From assembly GCA_018716005.1 (NCBI GenBank), contig DVKN01000262.1, forward strand, positions 1 to 5,369: a DNA stretch of 5,369 nt, given 5' to 3'. A model generated the notes under the pieces. That model searched no databases. It saw only the letters and a list, made by a program, of their open reading frames with translations, and was not told where the DNA came from. Positions 1 through 5,369 of the stretch are shown one piece after another; the first letter of the stretch is position 1, and each line of letters begins with the position of its first letter. This stretch comes from Candidatus Scatomorpha stercoravium (GTDB lineage: Bacteria > Bacillota > Clostridia > Oscillospirales > Oscillospiraceae). Both the position numbers and the translations under genes were made by a program.

Positions 1-153
1 CAGCACGAACTTGCCCCGCTCGTTTATCACGGTGTGTCCGGCGTTATTGCCGCCCTGGTAACGCACTACAATGTCGTAGTCCCGGCTGAGCAGGTCAACC
101 ATGCGGCCCTTGCCCTCGTCGCCCCAGTTTATTCCCACAACGGCGGTCAGCAT
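1..153 (-). CDS. purA: Adenylosuccinate synthetase, N-terminal fragment (3' end beyond window)
   Basis: PurA joins IMP and aspartate using GTP to give adenylosuccinate, the first committed step to AMP, in the cytoplasm. Only the first 51 residues are present; the family is usually about 420-430 residues, so the rest lies past the left edge and is not a truncation of the gene. The fragment contains the GTP-binding/catalytic loop WGDEGKG (residues 10-16) with the expected catalytic Asp12, then VVRYQGGNNAGHT (29-41) with the conserved His40. The loop is GINWGDEGKGR where many family members (for example E. coli) have Q in place of N and GKGK in place of GKGR; I recall this variant from Clostridia, but could not check it. 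The ATG at 153 is the natural start: it has GGTGAGG just upstream and places the loop at the usual distance from the N-terminus. It overlaps the purB stop by 7 nt (ATGCTGA), which suggests coupled translation of two enzymes acting on the same intermediate. Confidence 0.96.
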   Translation of the reverse strand, partial: MLTAVVGINWGDEGKGRMVDLLSRDYDIVVRYQGGNNAGHTVINERGKFVL

Positions 154-1583
154 TTTACCTCACCCTTCCCTTCGGCGGAGAGCTCCGCGGCGTTCGCAGC
201 GAGCAGTTCGCGCAGCCCGGCGGCGAAGGAGCGCGCCTGCTCCGGGGCCATGCCCACGAACTTGCGTATGTCCAGTATCTCCGAAAGCGTCTCCCGGTCG
301 AGCTTGAAGCGCCCGTCCGCGAGGAGCTTCTCCTCGAGGTCGTTGGCGCAGCCCGTCTCCTTCATGCGGCGCGCGGTGTCGACTGAGTACTCGCGTATGA
401 CCTCGTGCAGCTCCTGGCGGTCGCCGCCGAGCTCCACGGCGCGCATGAGGATGTTCTCCGTGGCGAGGAAGGGCAGCTCCTCGCGGAGATGCCGCTCCAT
501 GATGGCCGGATAGACCGTGCAGCCGGAGATGATGTTGATAACGAGGTTCAGTATGGCGTCCACGGCGAGGAAGGCCTCGGGTATGGAGATGCGGCGGTTC
601 GCGCTGTCGTCGAGCGTGCGCTCGAGCCACTGGGTGGAGGCCGTTATCGCGGGGTTGAGCGCGTCGGCGAGGACGTAGCGCGCGAGGGAGCATATGCGCT
701 CGCTGCGCATGGGATTGCGCTTGTAGGCCATGGCGCTCGAGCCTACCTGCGAGCTCGTGAAGGGCTCGTCGAACTCCTTCTCGTGGGCCATGAGCCGGAG
801 GTCGGTGGCCATCTTGCCCGCGCTCTGGGCGATGCCGGAGAGGACGGAGAGGAAGTAGTAGTCGAGCTTGCGCGTGTAGGTCTGGCCGCATATGGGCAGC
901 ACGCTCTCGAAGCCCATGTCCCGCGCTATGTTCGCTTCCAGCCGCCTCGCCTTCTCCGCGTCGCCGTTAAAGAGGGCGAGGAAGCTCGCGCCCGTGCCGG
1001 TCGCGCCCTTGCAGCCGTAGAAGGGTATGCGCTCGAGCTCGAAATCCAGCCGCTCGAGGTCGAAGCAGAGGTCCTGCGCCCACATGGCCGCGCGCTTGCC
1101 GACGGTGGTGGGCTGCGCCGCCTGATAGTGCGTGTAGGCGAGGACGGGCGTGTCCGCGTTCTTCTCGATGAAGTCCGCGAGCGCGGCGAGGGCGTTCACG
1201 AGCAGCATGCGTATCTGCTTTAAGGCCTCGCGGTAGGCAATGAGGTCGCCGTTGTCGTCGACGTAGCAGCTCGTCGCGCCGAGGTGGATAATCCCGCGCG
1301 CCTTCGGGCAGTGGTCGCCCCAGGCCCGGATGTGGGCCATGACGTCGTGCCTGAGCTCGCGCTCGTAGCGCTCGGCGGCCTCGTAGTCGATTATCTCGAG
1401 GTTTTCGCGCAGCTCCGCGGCCTGCTCGGGCGTGACGACGAGGCCGAGCTTCATCTCGTTCTCGGCGAGGGCGAGCCAGAGCCTGTGCCAGGTGAGGAAC
1501 TTGAAGTCCGGCGAGAAGATGTACTGCATACGCTCGCTGGCGTAGCGGGAGCAGAGCGGGCTTTCATAAACGGGCTTTGTCAT
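147..1583 (-). CDS. purB: Adenylosuccinate lyase, long (human ADSL-like) type
   Basis: PurB removes fumarate from adenylosuccinate to give AMP and from SAICAR to give AICAR, so it acts twice in purine synthesis; the family works as a cytoplasmic homotetramer. With the ATG at 1583 the protein has 478 residues. It shows RHD with His79, the THYQAAQPTT segment with the likely general-acid His152, and the fumarase/aspartase-superfamily signature GSSAMAYKRNP (281-291) with the catalytic Ser282/Ser283 loop. ERTLDDSANRRI (321-332) and PFLATENI (371-378) match, from memory, human ADSL better than the shorter (about 430 residue) PurB of Bacillus. The signature has Ala286 where most members have Pro. 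A GTG at 1592 would add MKN and overlap the glmS stop by 4 nt, but it has no Shine-Dalgarno, whereas GGAG sits 8 nt before the ATG at 1583; I therefore prefer the ATG. The 3' end overlaps purA. Confidence 0.97.
   Translation of the reverse strand: MTKPVYESPLCSRYASERMQYIFSPDFKFLTWHRLWLALAENEMKLGLVVTPEQAAELRENLEIIDYEAAERYERELRHDVMAHIRAWGDHCPKARGIIHLGATSCYVDDNGDLIAYREALKQIRMLLVNALAALADFIEKNADTPVLAYTHYQAAQPTTVGKRAAMWAQDLCFDLERLDFELERIPFYGCKGATGTGASFLALFNGDAEKARRLEANIARDMGFESVLPICGQTYTRKLDYYFLSVLSGIAQSAGKMATDLRLMAHEKEFDEPFTSSQVGSSAMAYKRNPMRSERICSLARYVLADALNPAITASTQWLERTLDDSANRRISIPEAFLAVDAILNLVINIISGCTVYPAIMERHLREELPFLATENILMRAVELGGDRQELHEVIREYSVDTARRMKETGCANDLEEKLLADGRFKLDRETLSEILDIRKFVGMAPEQARSFAAGLRELLAANAAELSAEGKGEVKC
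158..164 (-). promoter_or_regulatory. Ribosome binding site of purA, inside purB
   Basis: GGTGAGG on the minus strand ends 4 nt before the purA ATG and lies within the last codons of purB. The spacing is short, but an AAGGG run slightly further upstream (163-167) gives a second pairing option at 9 nt. Its position inside purB fits translational coupling. Confidence 0.6.
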
Positions 1584-1588
1584 ATTCT

Positions 1589-3415
1589 TCACTCCACTGT
1601 TACAGATTTCGCGAGGTTGCGGGGCTTATCTATGGAGCAGCCGTTTTCGCGGGCTATGTAGTACGCGAAGAGCTGCAGCGGGACTATCTCGGGGAGGGCG
1701 GCGAAGAGCCGCTCGCCGCGCGGGACGTAGAGGACGTCGTCCGCCTCGGCGAAGATGCGGCGGTTCCCCTCCAGGGCCACGCCGAGGACCTTCGCGCCCC
1801 GGGCCTTGACCTCCTGGATATTGCTGACCATCTTGTCATAGAGCTGCTCCTGGCAGCAGAGCGCGACGACGAGGCGCTTCTCGTCTATGAGGGCTATCGT
1901 GCCGTGCTTGAGCTCGCCGGCGGCGTAGGCCTCGGAGTGGATGTAGCTTATCTCCTTGAGCTTGAGCGAGCCCTCCATGGCGGCGGCGTAGTCTATGTTG
2001 CGGCCGATGAAGAAGAGGCTCTTGTGCCCGTGCCAGCGCTCGGCGAGGTATTTGACGTGGACGTTGAGGTCTATGGCGCGCTGCACCATGCTGGGCAGGG
2101 CGTAGAGCGCGGCTATGAGCTCCGCGCGGCGCGCGGCGTCGATTGCGCCGAGCTTATCCGCGTACCAGACGGCGAAGAGGTAGAGCGCCGCGAGCTGGGT
2201 CGTATAGCCCTTCGTGGTGGCGACGGCTATCTCAGGGCCGGCGTGGGTGTATATCACGTTGTCCGCGAGGCGGGCTATCGTGCTGCCCACGACGTTGACT
2301 ATGGCGAGGCTGCGCGCGCCGCGGGCCATGCACTCGCGCATCGCGGCAATCGTGTCCGCCGTCTCGCCGGACTGGCTCACGACTATGAGCAGCGTGCGCC
2401 CGTCTATGATAGGGTCGCTGTAGCGCAGCTCGCTCGCGAGCGCGGTCTCGACGCTGACGCGGCAGAGGGATTCTATGACGTATTTCGCGACGACGCCGGC
2501 GTGGTAGGCGCTGCCGCAGGCGGTGATAACGACGCGGCTGAAGCGCCTTATCTCCTCCGCGGTGAGGCCGAAGTCCTCGAAGACTATCTCCCCGCCGCGT
2601 ATGCGCGGCTCGACGGTGTTCTTTACGGCGCGGGGCTGCTCCATAATCTCCTTCATCATGAAGTGCTCGTAGCCGCCCTTTTCGGCCGCCTCCACGTCCC
2701 AGACGACGTGGCTCACTTCCTTCGCGGTCTCGCGGCCCGTGCGGTCGTAGACCGTTATCTTCTCCGGCGTGAGCTCGGCGAGCTCGCCGTCGGACATATA
2801 TATGACGTTCTTCGTGCGGCTCACGAGGGCGGTGACGTCGCTCGCGAAGTAGTTCTCGCCGACGCCGACGCCGAGTATGAGCGGGCCCGCCTCTTTGACG
2901 CAGAAGAGGCGTCCGGGTTCCTTCGCGCAGAGCACGCCGAGGACGTAGCTGCCCTCGAGCCGGGCGGCCGTGCGCATGACGGCGCTCTTGAGGTCGCCGT
3001 CGTAGTATTTCTCGAGCAGGTGCGCGACGACCTCGGTGTCCGTCTCGCTGCGGAAGACGATGCCCTCCGCCTCCAGCTCGCCCTTGAGGGCGGCGAAGTT
3101 CTCGATTATGCCGTTGTGGACGACGGCGAAGAGCCCGTGCTCGGAGAGGTGCGGGTGGGCGTTCGTATCCGTCGGCGCGCCGTGGGTCGCCCAGCGCGTG
3201 TGGGCGATGCCGCATTTCCCCGTGAGCGCGGCGCCGTTCGCCGTCTTCTCCGCGAGGTTCGCGACGGAGCCGCTCGCCTTTACCATCTCGATGCGCCCCG
3301 CGTCGAGCACGGCGACGCCGGCGCTGTCATAGCCGCGGTACTCGAGGCGGCGCAGCCCGTCGAGCAGCAGCGGCGCGGCCTCAAGCCTGCCTGTGTAACC
3401 TACGATTCCGCACAT
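1589..3415 (-). CDS. glmS: Glutamine:fructose-6-phosphate aminotransferase (isomerizing)
   Basis: GlmS makes glucosamine-6-phosphate from fructose-6-phosphate and glutamine, the entry step to UDP-GlcNAc and peptidoglycan. At 608 residues it is full length (E. coli about 609). The N-terminal class II glutaminase domain (about 1-220) starts MCGIVGYTG, so Cys2 becomes the N-terminal nucleophile after Met removal; RWATHG (74-79), HNG (100-102) and SETDTE (123-128) form the glutamine site. Two SIS sugar-phosphate domains follow: the first with CGSAYHAG (300-307) and SQSGET (347-352), the second with KLKEISYIHSEAYAAGELKHG (485-505) including Glu488 and His504. The C-terminus LAKSVTVE carries the conserved active-site Lys603. 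The residues after KHG are TIALI rather than the PLALI of E. coli, a conservative family variant. It begins 3 nt after the pyrG stop and ends in the purB ribosome site. There is no leader for a glmS ribozyme. Confidence 0.98.
   Translation of the reverse strand: MCGIVGYTGRLEAAPLLLDGLRRLEYRGYDSAGVAVLDAGRIEMVKASGSVANLAEKTANGAALTGKCGIAHTRWATHGAPTDTNAHPHLSEHGLFAVVHNGIIENFAALKGELEAEGIVFRSETDTEVVAHLLEKYYDGDLKSAVMRTAARLEGSYVLGVLCAKEPGRLFCVKEAGPLILGVGVGENYFASDVTALVSRTKNVIYMSDGELAELTPEKITVYDRTGRETAKEVSHVVWDVEAAEKGGYEHFMMKEIMEQPRAVKNTVEPRIRGGEIVFEDFGLTAEEIRRFSRVVITACGSAYHAGVVAKYVIESLCRVSVETALASELRYSDPIIDGRTLLIVVSQSGETADTIAAMRECMARGARSLAIVNVVGSTIARLADNVIYTHAGPEIAVATTKGYTTQLAALYLFAVWYADKLGAIDAARRAELIAALYALPSMVQRAIDLNVHVKYLAERWHGHKSLFFIGRNIDYAAAMEGSLKLKEISYIHSEAYAAGELKHGTIALIDEKRLVVALCCQEQLYDKMVSNIQEVKARGAKVLGVALEGNRRIFAEADDVLYVPRGERLFAALPEIVPLQLFAYYIARENGCSIDKPRNLAKSVTVE
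1592..1595 (-). promoter_or_regulatory. Ribosome binding site that decides the purB start
   Basis: GGAG on the minus strand lies 8 nt before the ATG at 1583, partly in the last codons of glmS. It favours that ATG over the upstream in-frame GTG at 1592, which overlaps this site and has only AACAGTGGA in front of it. The start at 1583 also gives the MTKPVYESPL beginning expected of this PurB type. Confidence 0.7.
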
Positions 3416-3418
3416 GGC

Positions 3419-5029
3419 TCAGTCCTTTCCTCCCCGGCTGAGCGCGGCGCTCAGGAAGCCGAGGAACAGCGGGTGGGGCCGGGTGGGCCGGCTCTTGAAT
3501 TCGGGGTGGTACTGCACGCCCACGTAGAAGGGGTGGCCCGTTATCTCGACGGCCTCGGCGAGCCTGCCGTCCGGCGAGCAGCCGGAGACGGTGAGGCCCG
3601 CGGCCTCGAGCTCCGCCCGGAAGGCGTTGTTGAGCTCGTAGCGGTGGCGGTGCCGCTCGCTTATCCTGCTCTCGCCGTAGCAGCGCATGAGCGTCGTGCC
3701 GGGCTTCACCTCGCAGGGCCACGCGCCGAGGCGCAGCGTGCCGCCCTTGTCTATATCGTCGCTCTGGCCGGGCATGAAGTCTATGACCTTGTGCGCGCTC
3801 TCCGGGTCGAATTCGCCTGAGGCGGCATCCGCCCAGCCGAGGACGCCGCGCGCGTACTCTATTACCGCAATCTGCATACCGAGGCAGAGGCCGAGATACG
3901 GCACGCCGTGCTCCCGGGCGTATTTCGCCGCGAGAATCTTGCCCTCTATGCCGCGCTGGCCGAAGCCGCCGGGCACGAGGATGCCATCCACATCGGAGAA
4001 AAGGCCCTCCGCCGTCTCCGGCGTGACGCTCTCGGAGTCCACCCATTTTATCTCGACGCGCCGGGCGAGCTCCGCCCCGGCATGGCCGAGGGCCTCCGTG
4101 ACGGAGAGATAGGCGTCGTGGAGCTGCACGTACTTGCCGACGAGGGCAATTTTCACGCTGCCGGAGCGCGACTCTATGCGCCGCACCATCGCGCGCCAGT
4201 CCGCGAGGTCGGGCTCGGGCGTATCGAGACCCAGGGCGCGGCAGACGACGGCGTCGAGCCCCTCGCGCGCGAGCATGAGCGGGGCCGAGTACAGGCTCGG
4301 GAGGGTGACGTTCTCAATCACGCAGTCCGGGCTCACGTTGCAGAAGTTCGCTATCTTCCCGAAGACGCCGCGGTCCTCTATGTGCTCGTCGCAGCGCAGC
4401 ACGATAACGTCCGGCGAGATGCCGAGGCCCTGCAGCTCCTTCACGGAGTGCTGCGTGGGCTTGCTCTTGTGCTCGCCGCTGGCCTTGAGGTAGGGCACGA
4501 GCGTGACGTGGATGAAGAGCGCGTTCCCCTTCCCCTGCTCGAGCGCGACCTGGCGTATGGCCTCCAGGAAGGGCTGGCTCTCAATGTCGCCGACGGTGCC
4601 GCCTATCTCGGTTATGACGACGTCGGCGGCGGTCTTCTCGCCCAGGGAGTATATGAACTCCTTTATCTCGTTCGTCACATGGGGGATTATCTGCACTGTC
4701 GAGCCCAGATACTCGCCGCGCCGCTCCTTATTGAGGACGTTCCAGTACACGCGGCCCGTGGTGAGGTTCGAAAAGCGGTTCAAATCCTCGTCTATGAAGC
4801 GCTCGTAGTGCCCGAGGTCGAGGTCGGTCTCGGCCCCGTCCTCGGTGACGTAGACCTCGCCGTGCTGGTAAGGGCTCATCGTGCCCGGGTCCACGTTGAT
4901 GTAGGGGTCGAGCTTCTGCGCGGCGACCTTGAGGCCGCGCGCCTTCAGCAGCCGTCCCAGCGAGGCGGCCGTTATCCCCTTCCCCAGCCCGGAGACGACG
5001 CCTCCGGTGACGAAAATGTACTTTGGCAT
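3419..5029 (-). CDS. pyrG: CTP synthase (glutamine-hydrolysing)
   Basis: PyrG aminates UTP to CTP using ATP and glutamine, the last step of pyrimidine nucleotide synthesis, in the cytoplasm as a CTP-inhibited tetramer. The 536 residues match the usual length (E. coli 545). The N-terminal synthetase domain (about 1-270) has the P-loop GGVVSGLGKG (9-18), the KLDPYINVDPGTMSP segment (39-53), ETDLDLGHYERF (67-78) with Mg-binding Asp71, and TEIGGTVGDIES (140-151) with Glu141. The C-terminal class I glutamine amidotransferase domain (about 293-530) has PGGFG (353-357), the nucleophile elbow GLCLGMQ with Cys382, RHRHRYELN (459-467) and YHPEF with His508 and Glu510, so the Cys-His-Glu triad is complete. 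The ATG at 5029 gives the typical MPKYIFVTGG start and has a near-perfect AAGGAGG 7 nt upstream. No residue expected for activity appears missing. Confidence 0.98.
   Translation of the reverse strand: MPKYIFVTGGVVSGLGKGITAASLGRLLKARGLKVAAQKLDPYINVDPGTMSPYQHGEVYVTEDGAETDLDLGHYERFIDEDLNRFSNLTTGRVYWNVLNKERRGEYLGSTVQIIPHVTNEIKEFIYSLGEKTAADVVITEIGGTVGDIESQPFLEAIRQVALEQGKGNALFIHVTLVPYLKASGEHKSKPTQHSVKELQGLGISPDVIVLRCDEHIEDRGVFGKIANFCNVSPDCVIENVTLPSLYSAPLMLAREGLDAVVCRALGLDTPEPDLADWRAMVRRIESRSGSVKIALVGKYVQLHDAYLSVTEALGHAGAELARRVEIKWVDSESVTPETAEGLFSDVDGILVPGGFGQRGIEGKILAAKYAREHGVPYLGLCLGMQIAVIEYARGVLGWADAASGEFDPESAHKVIDFMPGQSDDIDKGGTLRLGAWPCEVKPGTTLMRCYGESRISERHRHRYELNNAFRAELEAAGLTVSGCSPDGRLAEAVEITGHPFYVGVQYHPEFKSRPTRPHPLFLGFLSAALSRGGKD
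3423..3426 (-). promoter_or_regulatory. Ribosome binding site of glmS, inside pyrG
   Basis: AGGA on the minus strand lies 7 nt before the glmS ATG, within the last codons of pyrG; a stronger GGGGAGG run follows a few bases further upstream (3429-3435) but is too distant for ideal pairing. The pyrG stop (3419-3421) falls between this site and the glmS start, so ribosomes finishing pyrG cover the site, which favours coupling. Confidence 0.6.
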
Positions 5030-5036
5030 GACTAAC

Positions 5037-5043
5037 CCTCCTT
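5037..5043 (-). promoter_or_regulatory. Strong ribosome binding site of pyrG, fused to the upstream stop codon
   Basis: AAGGAGG on the minus strand, 7 nt before the pyrG ATG, is the strongest Shine-Dalgarno in the window. Its first two A residues are the last two bases of the TAA stop of the phosphatase gene (5042-5044), so termination of one gene and initiation of the next occur at the same place. The surrounding bases (5030-5050) are AT-rich compared with the rest of the window, which would keep the site unpaired. Confidence 0.85.
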
Positions 5044-5369
5044 AAATTAAGCTCTCCAGCGCGCTTATTTCCCCGTTGGGGAGCCGTATTATCTTATAGC
5101 TCTCGCCTATGTCTATCCCGCGCTCGGCGGCGAGGAGCCCGCGCATGACGGCGCTGTGCGAGACGCAGAGCGCGCTCCCGCCGCGGCTGCGGCGCAGCCG
5201 GCCTATGAAGGGCCCGGCGCGGGCAATCATCTCGGCGTAGCTCTCCCCGCCCGGGGGCGCGTAATTGCGCCGGTCGGCGGCGTAGGCCGCGAACTGCTCC
5301 GGCCAGGCGGCGGCGATGCCGTCCCAGCTGAGGCCCTCCCAGCAGCCGAAGGCGAGCTCGCGCAGCTCG
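5042..5369 (-). CDS. Histidine phosphatase (phosphoglycerate mutase-like) superfamily protein, C-terminal part
   Basis: The reading frame enters from the right edge and 108 complete residues are visible; roughly the first 80 residues, including the expected N-terminal RHG with the phosphorylated His, lie outside. What remains carries the usual landmarks of the family: LRELAFGCWEGLS (visible residues 2-14) with the conserved Glu4, PPGGES (38-43), and VSHSAVMR (69-76) with the second catalytic His71. This pattern is shared by alpha-ribazole phosphatases (CobC), cofactor-dependent phosphoglycerate mutase-like proteins and broad-specificity phosphatases, and the fragment cannot separate them; there is no cobalamin gene here to support CobC. 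Methionine 5230 is internal and not the start, because the frame stays open with family-conserved sequence up to the edge. The TAA stop merges into the pyrG ribosome site 12 nt before that gene, so the two are probably cotranscribed. Confidence 0.88.
   Translation of the reverse strand, partial: ELRELAFGCWEGLSWDGIAAAWPEQFAAYAADRRNYAPPGGESYAEMIARAGPFIGRLRRSRGGSALCVSHSAVMRGLLAAERGIDIGESYKIIRLPNGEISALESLI
5088..5115 (-). promoter_or_regulatory. Candidate sigma-A-type promoter for pyrG within the phosphatase gene
   Basis: On the minus strand TAGACA (5115-5110, five of six bases of TTGACA) and GATAAT (5093-5088, five of six of TATAAT) are separated by 16 nt. A start near 5081 would give a leader of about 50 nt before the pyrG ATG. 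The elements lie in codons for IDIGESYKIIR of the phosphatase, and the many ATA codons in these genes raise the chance of such AT-rich matches, so this is only a candidate. No extended -10 TG is present. Confidence 0.3.

Noticed and set aside
405..1223. Plus-strand open frame of 272 codons antisense to purB
   Set aside because: Exact antisense register of purB with the same composition artefact; purB is strongly supported by catalytic motifs.
1584..1592. GTG at 1592 as the purB start, giving a GTGA overlap with glmS
   Set aside because: A 4 nt overlap is attractive, but no Shine-Dalgarno precedes the GTG, while GGAG lies 8 nt before the ATG at 1583. It remains possible and would only add three residues.
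1577..3820. Very long plus-strand open frame (747 codons) antisense to glmS and part of pyrG
   Set aside because: Its codons are the exact reverse complements of the glmS and pyrG codons, which share one register. Stops there need TTA, CTA or TCA on the coding side, rare in these GC-rich genes; the frame ends exactly at a TCA serine codon of pyrG (3818-3820). The encoded protein has low-complexity Ala/Val/Leu/Arg/Glu composition and no recognisable domain.
3908..5035. Plus-strand open frame of 375 codons antisense to pyrG
   Set aside because: Same register effect as above; it lies entirely opposite the well-supported pyrG and resembles no family I know.
5070..5082. Short perfect hairpin (TCCCC / GGGGA with a 3 nt loop) before pyrG as a terminator or attenuator
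   Set aside because: The stem is only 5 bp, it lies in phosphatase coding sequence, and no T tract follows on the minus strand.
5081..5086. GGCTCC near the predicted pyrG transcript start, resembling the pyrimidine-sensed start of Bacillus pyrG
   Set aside because: The G residues lie only 2-3 nt after the candidate -10 box, too near for a transcription start, and no attenuator terminator is present before pyrG.

Overview
The window is a GC-rich stretch of a bacterial chromosome filled almost completely by five tightly packed genes, all on the minus strand. In transcription order (right to left) they are: a histidine-phosphatase (phosphoglycerate mutase-like) gene cut by the right edge, pyrG (CTP synthase), glmS (glutamine:fructose-6-phosphate aminotransferase), purB (adenylosuccinate lyase) and purA (adenylosuccinate synthetase, cut by the left edge). 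There is no stretch over 300 bases without a gene, no RNA gene, mobile element or CRISPR array, and I see no terminator.

The layout looks like one operon. The phosphatase stop is 12 nt from the pyrG start and its TAA merges into the pyrG Shine-Dalgarno. pyrG and glmS are 3 nt apart, glmS and purB 5 nt apart (using the ATG start I prefer), and purB overlaps purA by 7 nt. Each junction has a recognisable Shine-Dalgarno sequence that lies in or touches the end of the preceding gene, so translational coupling is likely. A candidate sigma-A-type promoter inside the end of the phosphatase gene could give pyrG-glmS-purB-purA separate transcription.

Functionally, PyrG converts UTP to CTP and GlmS makes glucosamine-6-phosphate for UDP-GlcNAc and cell wall; both use glutamine as nitrogen donor. 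PurA and PurB carry out the two-step conversion of IMP to AMP, and PurB also serves the earlier AICAR branch of purine synthesis. The cluster thus joins amino-nitrogen-consuming steps of nucleotide and amino-sugar synthesis. The phosphatase does not obviously belong to these pathways.

The organism is probably a GC-rich member of the Clostridia or a related anaerobic lineage. This is an inference from the strong AGGAGG-type ribosome sites, the PurA N-terminus (GINWGDEGKGRMVD) and the long PurB type. A notable feature is frequent use of the isoleucine codon ATA despite the high GC content. I find no new biological system here: this is a housekeeping operon whose interest lies in gene order, regulation and codon use.
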